The notes under the pieces are model-generated. The model did not search any database. It had not been told where the DNA came from and was given only the letters and a program-made list of their open reading frames with translations. Of a stretch of 64,000 nt of DNA, positions 1 through 9,166 are shown piece after piece. The stretch comes from Cryobacterium sp. PH31-O1. Lineage in GTDB: Bacteria > Actinomycetota > Actinomycetes > Actinomycetales > Microbacteriaceae. The stretch covers positions 1 to 64,000 of the forward strand of contig NZ_JASITB010000005.1 in NCBI RefSeq assembly GCF_030063455.1, written 5' to 3'. Every line of letters begins with the position of its first letter. Position 1 is the first letter of the stretch. Both the position numbers and the translations under genes were made by a program.

Positions 1-68
1 GGGCGGAGTGGAGTGGGGCGGGGCGGAGTGGAGTGGGGCGGGGCGGGGCGGGATTGGGTGGGGCGGGA
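1..68. repeat. G-rich 20-bp tandem repeat 3' of dgt
   Basis: Two identical 20-bp units occupy 1-20 and 21-40, and a degenerate third unit occupies 41-60. All consist of GGGCGG/GGAGTGG-type G tracts on the plus strand. The array begins at the window edge, so its full length is unknown. It abuts the dgt stop codon at 69-71, so it lies in the 3' untranslated region of dgt, where it would be C-rich in the transcript. The plus strand has enough G runs for G-quadruplex formation (inference). Confidence 0.8.
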
Positions 69-1319
69 CTAGCCCTGTACCAGGCGCTCATACCAGGCCA
101 GCGCTGACTGGTCGGTGAGGCTCGCTACCTGATCGACAATGACGCGCTTGCGGCCGGCATCGTCGTCGGCAGCATGCCAATCCTCGCGAAAGCCGGGGTC
201 GAGGTGTTCGTCGCCGGACTGGTGCAGGGTCTCGGCGAGCAGGGTGAGCACCTGCCGCTGCTGCACGTAGATGGGCTTGCGGGTGTTGCGGGTCATGACG
301 AACGCGGCGACGATGCCCTTGAGCACCGAGATTTCGGCCTGAATCTCGCGCGGCACGATCACATTGGCGCCGAAGCGCAGCATGTTCGCGCCGGGGTGTG
401 CCTCTTTGGTGGCGTGCACGGCGGCACCGCTGAACCGGCCGATGAGCTGGCTCGTGAGGTTCTTGAGGTGGCCCTGGTCGCGGCGCCCGGCGGTCCAGGA
501 GTCCATCCAGACATCGAGCGAGTCGAGCCGGTTGAACGCGCTCGCCAGGTCGTCGGCGCTGGTCTCGTCGCCGATCCACTCAGACATGGTGGCCAAGAGT
601 TCGTCATGATTGGTGCGGCTGCTCAGGGCCGCCACGTCGACATAACCGTTGACGATGGCGTCTTCGAAGTCGTGCACACTGTACGCGATGTCGTCGGAGA
701 GGTCCATCACCTGGGCTTCGATGCAGAGCTGACGGTCCGGGGCACCCTCGCGCAGCCACTCGAACGCGGCCATATCGTCCTGATAGAAGCCGAACTTTGC
801 CCGCCCGCTCGGGTCGTAGACCGAGGAGCATTCCGGCCAGGGATACTTGCAGCTCGCGTCAAGGCTCGCCCGGGTGAGGTTGAGGCCATAGCTGTGACCG
901 TCAGGCCCGAAAACTTTGGGTTCGAGCCGGGTGAGCAGCCGCAGGGTCTGGGCATTACCCTCGAACCCGCCGATGTCCTCTGACCACAGGCTGAGCGCTT
1001 TCTCCCCGTTGTGACCGAACGGCGGATGCCCGATGTCGTGCGCCAGGCAGGCCGTGTCGACGATATCTGGGTCGACGTTGAGCCTCGACGCGATCTCGCG
1101 CCCGACCTGGGCAACCTCGAGCGAGTGGGTCAGCCGGTTGCGGGCGAAATCGAGCCCCGCCGTTGGGCTGAGCACCTGTGTTTTCGCTGCGAGGCGCCGT
1201 AGGGCGCTGGAATGCAGCAGGCGCGCCCGGTCGCGGGCGAAGTCGCTGCGCCGAGAATAGTGCTCTTCGGGAAGCCAGCGGGCCTCATCGGTCTCGCTGT
1301 ATCCGGTTTTGTTAGCCAC
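69..1319 (-). CDS. dgt: Deoxyguanosinetriphosphate triphosphohydrolase-like protein (HD domain)
   Basis: 416-aa HD-superfamily dNTP triphosphohydrolase. Family members hydrolyse dNTPs to the deoxynucleoside and tripolyphosphate and so help set nucleotide pools; type-2 enzymes of this length are common in actinobacteria. The metal ligands are visible: His65 in NRLTHSLEVAQVGR and the HD pair at about 94-95 in CLAHDIGHPPFGHNGE, with a later D in MDLSDDIAYSVHDFED. The start is GTG at 1319, which lies inside the end of dusB: the dusB TAA at 1312-1314 overlaps it by 8 nt, so the two are probably co-translated. In related genomes dnaG often follows, which would fall outside this window. Confidence 0.93.
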   Translation of the reverse strand: MANKTGYSETDEARWLPEEHYSRRSDFARDRARLLHSSALRRLAAKTQVLSPTAGLDFARNRLTHSLEVAQVGREIASRLNVDPDIVDTACLAHDIGHPPFGHNGEKALSLWSEDIGGFEGNAQTLRLLTRLEPKVFGPDGHSYGLNLTRASLDASCKYPWPECSSVYDPSGRAKFGFYQDDMAAFEWLREGAPDRQLCIEAQVMDLSDDIAYSVHDFEDAIVNGYVDVAALSSRTNHDELLATMSEWIGDETSADDLASAFNRLDSLDVWMDSWTAGRRDQGHLKNLTSQLIGRFSGAAVHATKEAHPGANMLRFGANVIVPREIQAEISVLKGIVAAFVMTRNTRKPIYVQQRQVLTLLAETLHQSGDEHLDPGFREDWHAADDDAGRKRVIVDQVASLTDQSALAWYERLVQG

Positions 1320-2490
1320 CGCTGGTGTCCCCTTCGCCCTCGGTCAAATTAAGTCGTTGCGCGCCGATGAGCTCCTGGGACTCGAGCCAGTGCTCGGGCA
1401 GCGACGGCTTCTTTGGAGTTCCGGCACGGCCGCGCGGCCCCTCGACGTCGGCGCCCGGGTAGGGCAGTGAGGCATCGAGCGTGCCGAGCAGGTCATCGAG
1501 TTGCGCCAGGGATTGCACCATGGCCAGGCTCGCGCGCAAATCACCTCCCACCGGGTATCCCTTGAAATACCAAGCGACATGCTTGCGGATGTCCCGGCAG
1601 GCCCGATCTTCGCTGTCGAAGTATTCGGTGAGCAGTTCGGCATGGCGGCGGAACGCGTTGATGACTTGGCCAAGGCCAGGCTCGGCTTTTAGCTGTTGGC
1701 CCCGGAACGCTGCGGCGAGGTCGCCGAACAGCCAGGGGCGGCCGAGGCATCCGCGGCCGACGACGACACCGTCGCAGCCGGTCTCGCGCACCATGCGCAG
1801 GGCGTCGTCGGCTGACCAGATGTCGCCGTTGCCGAGCACTGGAACGTCGATGATAGCGTTCTTGAGCTTGTCGATGGCGGACCAGTCCGCGTGGCCGGAG
1901 TAGAACTCGGCTGCCGTGCGACCGTGCAGGGCGATGGATGCGACACCGGCCCCGGCAGCCGCCTTGCCAGCTTCGATATACGTGAGGTGGTCGGCGTCGA
2001 TGCCCTTGCGCATTTTCACGGTGAGCGGCACGGCGCCGGCCGCGCTCACGGCGGCCTCGACAATCTGACGGAATAGTCCGATCTTCCACGGCAGAGCCGC
2101 TCCCCCGCCCTTACGGGTGACTTTGGGCACCGGGCAGCCGAAATTGAGATCGATGTGATCGGCGCGGTCCTCGGCGACGAGCATCGTGACGGCCTCGGAG
2201 ACCGTTTTCGGGTCGACTCCGTAAAGCTGAATGGATCGGGTGGTTTCGCTCTCGTGGTGGGTGATCAGCCGCATCGTCTCGGTGTTGCGCTCCACAAGCG
2301 CACGCGAGGTGATCATTTCGCTCACGAACAGTCCGGCACCGTATTCGCGGCACAGCCGACGGAACGCGGTGTTGGTGATACCGGCCATCGGCGCGAGCAC
2401 CACGGGAACGTCGAGGGTAAGCGGGCCGATCGTCAACGGCGCGATGGTGGGCTGCGCGAGCGTATCAACGGTGGGAATGGGGGAAGTCAT
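1312..2490 (-). CDS. dusB: tRNA-dihydrouridine synthase (DusB type)
   Basis: 392-aa FMN-dependent enzyme that reduces uridine to dihydrouridine in tRNA using NADPH. The TIM-barrel signatures are clear: VVLAPMAGITNTAFRRLC near the N-terminus, the catalytic cysteine (about residue 119) in DHIDLNFGCPVPKVTRKGGG, the FMN/phosphate-binding VPVLGNGDI and VVVGRGCLGRPW. The length is slightly above the usual 320-380 because of a Pro/Thr-rich N-terminus and a C-terminal tail. ATG start at 2490. It overlaps the downstream dgt by 8 nt. An intrinsic terminator at 2559-2610 separates it from the upstream transcription unit, so it probably has its own promoter in the short gap. Confidence 0.95.
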   Translation of the reverse strand: MTSPIPTVDTLAQPTIAPLTIGPLTLDVPVVLAPMAGITNTAFRRLCREYGAGLFVSEMITSRALVERNTETMRLITHHESETTRSIQLYGVDPKTVSEAVTMLVAEDRADHIDLNFGCPVPKVTRKGGGAALPWKIGLFRQIVEAAVSAAGAVPLTVKMRKGIDADHLTYIEAGKAAAGAGVASIALHGRTAAEFYSGHADWSAIDKLKNAIIDVPVLGNGDIWSADDALRMVRETGCDGVVVGRGCLGRPWLFGDLAAAFRGQQLKAEPGLGQVINAFRRHAELLTEYFDSEDRACRDIRKHVAWYFKGYPVGGDLRASLAMVQSLAQLDDLLGTLDASLPYPGADVEGPRGRAGTPKKPSLPEHWLESQELIGAQRLNLTEGEGDTSGG

Positions 2491-2558
2491 GTTGCGTCAA
2501 TTCTCCCAGAAAGCGAGGGATCCGCTAATCGGCTTGGGCAAGACCGCAGACGGCGCAC

Positions 2559-2610
2559 AAAAGCGCAGCTGCCCGGCCGGTTGAGTAGGCCGCGCGACAG
2601 CTGCGCTTTT
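2559..2610 (-). terminator. Intrinsic terminator after the Cys-rich microprotein gene
   Basis: A perfect 13-bp inverted repeat, AAAAGCGCAGCTG (2559-2571) and CAGCTGCGCTTTT (2598-2610), flanks a 26-nt GC-rich loop. The A/T ends give a U tract in either direction. It lies 17 nt downstream of the microprotein stop and before dusB on the same strand. Confidence 0.8.
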
Positions 2611-2626
2611 GACGGCAGAAGTCGAT

Positions 2627-2758
2627 TCAGCTGCAGCAACCGCCACCGCAGCAGGAGCCGGCGGCCTCGTCGGTTGCCGCGGCGGCACCGAGAAGTTCGA
2701 TGGTGGGACGGCCGGCAGCATCGGTGAAGACGGGCGGGGTGGTAATGGTGTCGCTCAT
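2627..2758 (-). CDS. 43-aa cysteine-rich microprotein ending CCGGGCCS
   Basis: Small ORF starting ATG at 2758 and ending TGA at 2627-2629. The 43-aa product begins MSDTITTPPVFTDAAGRPT, continues through an Ala-rich stretch (LGAAAATDEAAG) and ends SCCGGGCCS, so all four cysteines lie in the last eight residues as two vicinal pairs. It is preceded by a strong Shine-Dalgarno (AGGAG, about 8 nt from ATG) and followed by a perfect intrinsic terminator at 2559-2610. A TAGCCT -10-like box lies at 2813-2818. The gene sits between frnE (DsbA-like) and dusB. I do not recognise the family. A thiol-rich metal-binding peptide or an oxidation substrate of the neighbouring thioredoxin-fold protein are guesses. 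A RiPP precursor is possible, but no modifying enzyme is nearby. Confidence 0.7.
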   Translation of the reverse strand: MSDTITTPPVFTDAAGRPTIELLGAAAATDEAAGSCCGGGCCS

Positions 2759-2812
2759 GGGTGTTCTCCTGATCAATAGGGTGAAGCGGATGCGGCCAGC
2801 TGGTACGCAGCT

Positions 2813-2818
2813 AGGCTA
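2813..2818 (-). promoter_or_regulatory. Putative -10 box of the microprotein gene
   Basis: TAGCCT on the minus strand matches the -10 hexamer repeated before other genes here. It would place +1 near 2806, giving a leader of about 48 nt with an AGGAG Shine-Dalgarno before ATG 2758. No convincing -35 is seen. Confidence 0.4.
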
Positions 2819-2841
2819 CGCGAGTTCGTGGGGTACCGCTG

Positions 2842-3591
2842 CTACGCGGCGCTGTTGTCGTTCGCCGAACCGTCGGCCAAGCGGTCGGCCGTGCGGTCGG
2901 CACGGACCTGGTTGAGCGCCTGGGCAAACGTCGTCGGATCCTGCGCGCCCGAGATGCCATACCGACCGTCGATGACGAAGAAGGGAACGCCCTGAATGCC
3001 GTACGCACCGGCCTGGGCGACATCGGCCTTGACCGCTGAAAGGTGCTCATGCTCGGTCAGAGACCGCACAACGTCGTCGCGATCAAGCCCGATCTCGGCA
3101 GCCAGATCGGCAAGGTCTTGGATACGACCAACATGCCGACCGTCGATGAAGTAGGCCTTGAGCAGGCGTTCCTTCATGTCGAGCTGGCGGCCGTGGGCCT
3201 TGGCATAGTGCAGCAGTTCGTGCGAGATGACGGTGTTGGTCTGGTGCACCGAGTCGTAGTCGTAGTCGAGGCCGACACTGGCAGCAATCGCGGTGACGTT
3301 TTCGAGCATTTTCTGCACCTCGTCGACGGGCATGCCTTTGCGTTCGCTCAGGTAGTCGACGGCGTTGCCGACGTAGTCGACCGGGGTGTCGGGTGAGAGT
3401 TCGAAGCTGTGATATTCGACCTCGACAGTGCCGTCGAACAGTTCAACGCCGGCTTCGAATTTGCGTTTTCCGATGTAACACCAGGGGCACTGCACGTCAG
3501 ACCAAATATCGACCTTGATCGGGTCGGCGCTGGTCAGGGTGCTCGTCGTGGGAGCTGTTTTTGAGGTTGTATTTGTGTCAGTCACACTCAC
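2842..3591 (-). CDS. FrnE/DsbA-family thioredoxin-fold oxidoreductase
   Basis: About 249 aa from a GTG at 3591 (a second in-frame GTG is at 3585). The reading frame stays open upstream into uppS but has no plausible start there. A Thr/Ser-rich N-terminus leads into KVDIWSDVQCPWCYIGKRKFE, whose CPWC (residues about 35-38) is the DsbA/FrnE active-site motif. Later IQGVPFFVIDGRYGISGAQ carries the cis-Pro loop and substrate-binding segment typical of the 2-hydroxychromene-2-carboxylate isomerase/DsbA (PF01323) family. No signal peptide is seen, so it is probably cytoplasmic like other FrnE proteins, with a role in thiol redox or stress tolerance inferred from the family. The start lies 44 nt after the uppS stop. 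Confidence 0.85.
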   Translation of the reverse strand: MSVTDTNTTSKTAPTTSTLTSADPIKVDIWSDVQCPWCYIGKRKFEAGVELFDGTVEVEYHSFELSPDTPVDYVGNAVDYLSERKGMPVDEVQKMLENVTAIAASVGLDYDYDSVHQTNTVISHELLHYAKAHGRQLDMKERLLKAYFIDGRHVGRIQDLADLAAEIGLDRDDVVRSLTEHEHLSAVKADVAQAGAYGIQGVPFFVIDGRYGISGAQDPTTFAQALNQVRADRTADRLADGSANDNSAA

Positions 3592-3635
3592 GCCAACAGC
3601 GCGGTGGACCGTGATATTCCTTGCTGGGGACGCAC

Positions 3636-4469
3636 TCAGGCAGTGGGAGTGTCGACGGCTCCTCCGTAGCGCCGGTTGCGCGACGCGTACAGTTCGACGG
3701 CGTGCCAGAGGTCGACCCTCGTGAAATCCGGCCACAGGGTGTCGAGAAAGACCATCTCGGCGTAGGCGCTCTGCCAGAGCAGAAAGTTGCTCGTGCGCTG
3801 CTCCCCCGAACTGCGCACGAACAGGTCCACGTCGGGCAGCTCCGGCACATAGAGCTGCCGAGCGATGGCCTTCTCGGTGATGCCAGAGGGCTTCAGCCTG
3901 CCGGCGGCGACGTCCTCGGCCAGCGCGCGCACGGCATCCGCTATTTCGGTGCGCCCGCCGTAGTTCACGCACATGGTCAGGGTGAGCACGTCGTTGCCGG
4001 CGGTGAGTTTCTCGGCGAATTGCAGTTCGTTGATGACGGATGCCCACAGCTTGGGTTTGCGCCCGGCCCACTTGATGCGCACGCCCCAGTCGTTGAGCTG
4101 GTCGCGGCGGCGATGCAGCACATCGCGGTTGAAGCCCATGAGAAAACGTACCTCGTCGGGCGAACGCTTCCAGTTCTCGGTGGAGAAGGCGTAGACGCTA
4201 AGGTGTTTGACCCCGATCTGGATGGCGCCGGCGACGACGTCGAGCAGGGCGGCTTCGCCGGCTTTGTGCCCCTCGACCCGGGTGAGACCCTGGCCGTTCG
4301 CCCAGCGGCCGTTGCCGTCCATGACCACGGCGACATGCTCGGGAACGACCTTGCGTGGCAGCTCTGGCGGGTACAGTCCGGTCCAGTCGAGCGGTTTGAA
4401 TGGGACGGAATCGCGGTGCGTGAACGGTGCGTGCGCGGAGCCTTTGTGGCCGAACAAACCGGCCATCAT
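3636..4469 (-). CDS. uppS: Isoprenyl transferase (undecaprenyl/decaprenyl diphosphate synthase family)
   Basis: 277-aa cis-prenyltransferase that condenses isopentenyl diphosphates onto an allylic primer to give the polyprenyl carrier lipid for cell-wall synthesis. Signatures: [13 protein letters not shown], with the catalytic Asp at about 51, [14 protein letters not shown], and [20 protein letters not shown] containing the conserved RSxGExR. ATG at 4469 overlaps the recO TGA in an ATGA, implying translational coupling. A second ATG follows immediately at 4466. An upstream in-frame extension exists but would overlap recO by over 100 nt and does not resemble the family. Product chain length cannot be told from sequence. 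Confidence 0.93.
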   Translation of the reverse strand: MMAGLFGHKGSAHAPFTHRDSVPFKPLDWTGLYPPELPRKVVPEHVAVVMDGNGRWANGQGLTRVEGHKAGEAALLDVVAGAIQIGVKHLSVYAFSTENWKRSPDEVRFLMGFNRDVLHRRRDQLNDWGVRIKWAGRKPKLWASVINELQFAEKLTAGNDVLTLTMCVNYGGRTEIADAVRALAEDVAAGRLKPSGITEKAIARQLYVPELPDVDLFVRSSGEQRTSNFLLWQSAYAEMVFLDTLWPDFTRVDLWHAVELYASRNRRYGGAVDTPTA

Positions 4470-5203
4470 CGGGCGACGTGTTCCAGCGAGCGAAGCCCGC
4501 GGCCCAAATGCCACTGCGTGTAGGCGGCCACGACGCCGGCCGCCTGGCTCTGGGTGCGTTCGGGGCTTGCGCTCGCGTGCTCCCAATCGCCGGTGAGCAG
4601 CGCGCTCAGCAGGCCGATCGTGGCCGCATCGAGGCGGGGCGAACCCGGCGCGGCGCAGGAATCACAGACGATCCCACCCAGCTGCACGACCATCGCGCTG
4701 TGCGGGCCACCGTCGCTGGACTGCGTGGCACCGCACCGGGCGCAGTCCTGAAAGCTCGGCGCCCAGCCGGCCATCGACACGGCGCGCAGCAGGTAGGAGT
4801 TGAGGGTGAGATGGGAACCGTGTTCCTGGCGGGACAGCGACCGCAGCGCGCCGACCAGCAGCAGGTATTGCTGCAGCGACCCCTCGGATTCGGTGAGCTT
4901 GTCGGCGGTTTCCACCATGACGCTCGCCGCGGTGTAGCTGCCATAATCGGCGGTGATCAGGGCGCCGTAGGAGCCAAGCGACTCGGCCTGCGTGATGATG
5001 TCGAGGTTGCGGCCCTCGTAGAGCTGAACGTCGGCGACCATGAAAGGCTCCAGCCGGGCGCCGAATTTGGAGCCGGTGCGGCGTACGCCCTTGGCGACGG
5101 CGCGCACCTTGCCGTGCGCTCTGGTGAGCATGGTGACGATGCGGTCGGCTTCGCCCAGCTTGTGGGTACGCAGCACAACGGCTTCATCTCGGTAGACAGG
5201 CAC
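4466..5203 (-). CDS. recO: DNA repair protein RecO
   Basis: 245-aa recombination mediator that with RecR loads RecA on SSB-coated single strands. The N-terminal OB fold begins [20 protein letters not shown], followed by the helical domain ([16 protein letters not shown]). A zinc finger of two CxxC pairs, CARC and CDSC, lies at about 156-185. The start is GTG at 5203, with a GATAAT -10-like box ending 5 nt upstream, so the mRNA may be leaderless. It is the first gene of recO-uppS-frnE and is coupled to uppS through ATGA. Confidence 0.93.
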   Translation of the reverse strand: MPVYRDEAVVLRTHKLGEADRIVTMLTRAHGKVRAVAKGVRRTGSKFGARLEPFMVADVQLYEGRNLDIITQAESLGSYGALITADYGSYTAASVMVETADKLTESEGSLQQYLLLVGALRSLSRQEHGSHLTLNSYLLRAVSMAGWAPSFQDCARCGATQSSDGGPHSAMVVQLGGIVCDSCAAPGSPRLDAATIGLLSALLTGDWEHASASPERTQSQAAGVVAAYTQWHLGRGLRSLEHVAR

Positions 5204-5371
5204 AGGTAATTATCCCACCTCGCCGCCGGGAGTGCGGTCACGGCGCGACCGCCGTCCGAACGATTGCCGCGACTCGCTGAAATTTTGTCACGAGTAGCCT
5301 TTGGCTCTGGTTTTTCGGCCCGGACGGGGGGAGACTTAGTCGCACGTAGTTCCCGTGGTATGGAGGTTTTC

Positions 5372-6049
5372 ATGAAACCGGTCCAGGGCAGTTTGCCCGA
5401 CATTATGCCCGTGCTGTCGCGTGGCAAGCACCGCACTCCCAAGAGCGGCGGCTGCTTCATGGAGTTCGCCTCCTACCTCGCCGGCGAGTCCTGGAGCGAC
5501 CACCCCGCCTGCACCCATCCGGTGCTGGCGTCGCTGGCGCGCATGGTCAACGACTGCAGTTCCGACGACTCGAGGTCGCGACTCGCCCTGCTGATTCCGT
5601 CGGTGATCGGTCTGACCGGTTCCGACAAACGGATCGAGGTAATGATCGCCCTGCGTACCAGCTGCGAAGCGCTTCCGGTGGCGAGTCTGGAACGCCAGCG
5701 TGCGCTCGCCGTGGGGGTACTGACCTGCGAGCGGAACGCATCCGCTCTTGATCCGGCTCTGGCCGCGCGAGTACGCCCGCTCATTCGGGCTGCCCTCGAT
5801 CAGGCACCCGATGCCGAACGCTGGGCCCGCGACTTCATCGGCAGCGTGCATTCCTGGTCACATACCAAGTTCACGCCGCGCACCGCCGACACGATCATTC
5901 GCGTCGGCGTGCAAGGCATCGGCGAGGCCTGCATCGCCGACCCTGACGCCCGGCTGTATACCCTGCTTGAGCGTGCCATCGACGACTGTCGCTCACTGCT
6001 CGGTGCGCGCACGACAGATCGAACCGTGCACCAGCATGCGCTGGCCTGA
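5372..6049 (+). CDS. Conserved actinobacterial protein of unknown function
   Basis: 225 aa from ATG 5372, chosen because GGAGG lies 6 nt upstream; an in-frame ATG at 5360 sits before that Shine-Dalgarno. The N-terminal third looks highly constrained (GKHRTPKSGGCFMEF, then ASYLAGESWSDHPACTHP), with several Cys, His and Trp residues. The remainder is helical, with paired arginines and Cys in LRTSCEAL and LTCERNASA. There is no signal peptide, membrane span or recognised catalytic motif. I recall similar uncharacterised proteins in actinobacteria but assign no function. It stands alone, transcribed away from recO, and ends at a strong bidirectional terminator. Confidence 0.8.
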   Translation: MKPVQGSLPDIMPVLSRGKHRTPKSGGCFMEFASYLAGESWSDHPACTHPVLASLARMVNDCSSDDSRSRLALLIPSVIGLTGSDKRIEVMIALRTSCEALPVASLERQRALAVGVLTCERNASALDPALAARVRPLIRAALDQAPDAERWARDFIGSVHSWSHTKFTPRTADTIIRVGVQGIGEACIADPDARLYTLLERAIDDCRSLLGARTTDRTVHQHALA

Positions 6050-6112
6050 CCGCCCTGGCCTCACACCAACGCTGGCCTGACACCACCCCTGACCGCACCC
6101 GGATGGTGCAGC

Positions 6113-6146
6113 GAAAGCCCAGACTCAGTGATGAGGCTGGGCTTTC
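6113..6146. terminator. Bidirectional intrinsic terminator
   Basis: GAAAGCCCAG (6113-6122) pairs perfectly with CTGGGCTTTC (6137-6146). An inner CTCA/TGAG extends the stem, leaving a GTGA tetraloop. It lies between the convergent hypothetical gene (stop 6049) and leuA (stop 6183) and would work in both directions. Confidence 0.85.
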
Positions 6147-6182
6147 GTGTGTGATCGACTGGTGCGAGCGGATGCGCGCTGC

Positions 6183-8014
<1,832 letters not shown>

Positions 8015-8030
<16 letters not shown>

Positions 8031-8059
8031 CAGCTAAGGAGGAGCACACCGTTCAACAC
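8015..8059 (-). CDS. Leucine-rich leader peptide of leuA
   Basis: A 14-codon ORF beginning GTG at 8059 encodes MLNGVLLLSCRDES and ends TAA at 8015-8017. It contains TTG and three consecutive Leu codons, CTC CTC CTT (8044-8036). A TAGCCT -10-like box lies 6 nt upstream of the GTG, suggesting a leaderless leader mRNA. Leu-codon leaders upstream of actinobacterial leuA have been described by comparative genomics; this one fits that class. Confidence 0.65.
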
Positions 8060-8065
8060 GATGTC

Positions 8066-8071
8066 AGGCTA
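8066..8071 (-). promoter_or_regulatory. -10 box of the leuA leader transcript
   Basis: TAGCCT ends 6 nt before the GTG of the leader peptide, so +1 would fall at the start codon. The hexamer and spacing match the comEA start. Confidence 0.5.
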
Positions 8072-8248
8072 GCACCGTTTAGCAGCGTTGATGCCACGGT
8101 TCGCTGCCGCAGACCGCGGGAGCGGATGCATGATGACCTCGACTCGGTGCTGCCAACCGATTGCGTAGCCGCAATGTGCAGACAGCCACCCATCACGGGA
8201 ATGGCGGTTACTGGTCGGCTCGACCGATGAGTCCGGTCGACCGCCGGT

Positions 8249-9166
8249 TTAGAAGCCGAGACGACCGAGCTGCTTCGGGTCGCGCTGCCACTCCTTGGCG
8301 ATCTTGACCCGGAGGGAGAGGAAAACTCGCTTGCCGACGAGCGGTTCGATCTGCTTACGGGCCCGGGTGCCGACGTCCTTTAGCCGGCTGCCCGATTTGC
8401 CGATGATGATGCCCTTCTGGCTATCCCGTTCCACGAACAGGTTGGCGTAGATCTCGACCAGTTCCTGATCGTCGCGCTCAATGATGTCGTCGATCGTGAC
8501 GGCGATGGAGTGCGGCAGTTCGTCGGTGACGCCCTCGAGCGCCGCCTCCCGAATGAACTCCGAGATGCGCGATTCGAGCGTTTCGTCCGTGACCGCGTCG
8601 GCCGGGTAAAGCGGGGCGTCGGCGTGCGGCAGCAGGCGCAACAGCTGGGTCGCAAGGGTGTCCAGCTGGATGCGGCTGGTCGAGGAGATCGGCACGATCG
8701 CCTCCCACTCGCGCAGCTGTGAAACCGCGAGCAACTGGTTGGCCACGTTGGTCTTGGAAGACGCATCGATCTTGGTGACGATGGCGACCTTCTTGGCGCG
8801 CGGGAAGGCATCCAATTGCTCGTTGATGAACTTGTCCCCCGGGCCAATCGGCTCGTTAGCGGGGATGCACAGTCCAATCACGTCGACACCAGCGAGGGTC
8901 GCCGTGACGAGGCTGTTGAGACGCTCACCGAGCAGGGTGCGCGGGCGGTGGATGCCGGGAGTGTCGACCAGGATCAGCTGGCCGTTCTTTTGATGCACGA
9001 TGCCGCGAATGGCGCGGCGGGTAGTTTGCGGCTTCGACGAGGTGATCGCAACCTTCTCGCCCACCAGCGCGTTCGTCAGGGTGGACTTACCCACGTTGGG
9101 GCGTCCCACGAACGAGACGAATCCCGCTCGGTACCCGCTCGGGTGGGGCTCGGTTGCTCCGGTCAT
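8249..9166 (-). CDS. era: GTPase Era
   Basis: 305-aa Ras-like GTPase with a C-terminal KH domain that binds 16S rRNA and assists 30S maturation. G1 GRPNVGKST is at 21-29, G3 VDTPGIHRPR follows, G4 is TKID, and the KH region lies near the C-terminus (SGSRLKDVGTRARKQIE, then VFLSLRVKIAKEWQRDP). The ATG at 9166 overlaps the TGA of the upstream CBS gene (ATGA), indicating coupling. It is the last gene of the hrcA-to-era run, next to ybeY, consistent with a shared role in rRNA maturation. Confidence 0.96.
   Translation of the reverse strand: MTGATEPHPSGYRAGFVSFVGRPNVGKSTLTNALVGEKVAITSSKPQTTRRAIRGIVHQKNGQLILVDTPGIHRPRTLLGERLNSLVTATLAGVDVIGLCIPANEPIGPGDKFINEQLDAFPRAKKVAIVTKIDASSKTNVANQLLAVSQLREWEAIVPISSTSRIQLDTLATQLLRLLPHADAPLYPADAVTDETLESRISEFIREAALEGVTDELPHSIAVTIDDIIERDDQELVEIYANLFVERDSQKGIIIGKSGSRLKDVGTRARKQIEPLVGKRVFLSLRVKIAKEWQRDPKQLGRLGF

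Noticed and set aside
2842-4071. A 409-aa version of the FrnE-like protein
   Set aside because: The first 160 residues lie in an antigenic-looking Arg-rich frame inside uppS with no family similarity. The thioredoxin-fold protein begins at GTG 3591 or 3585.
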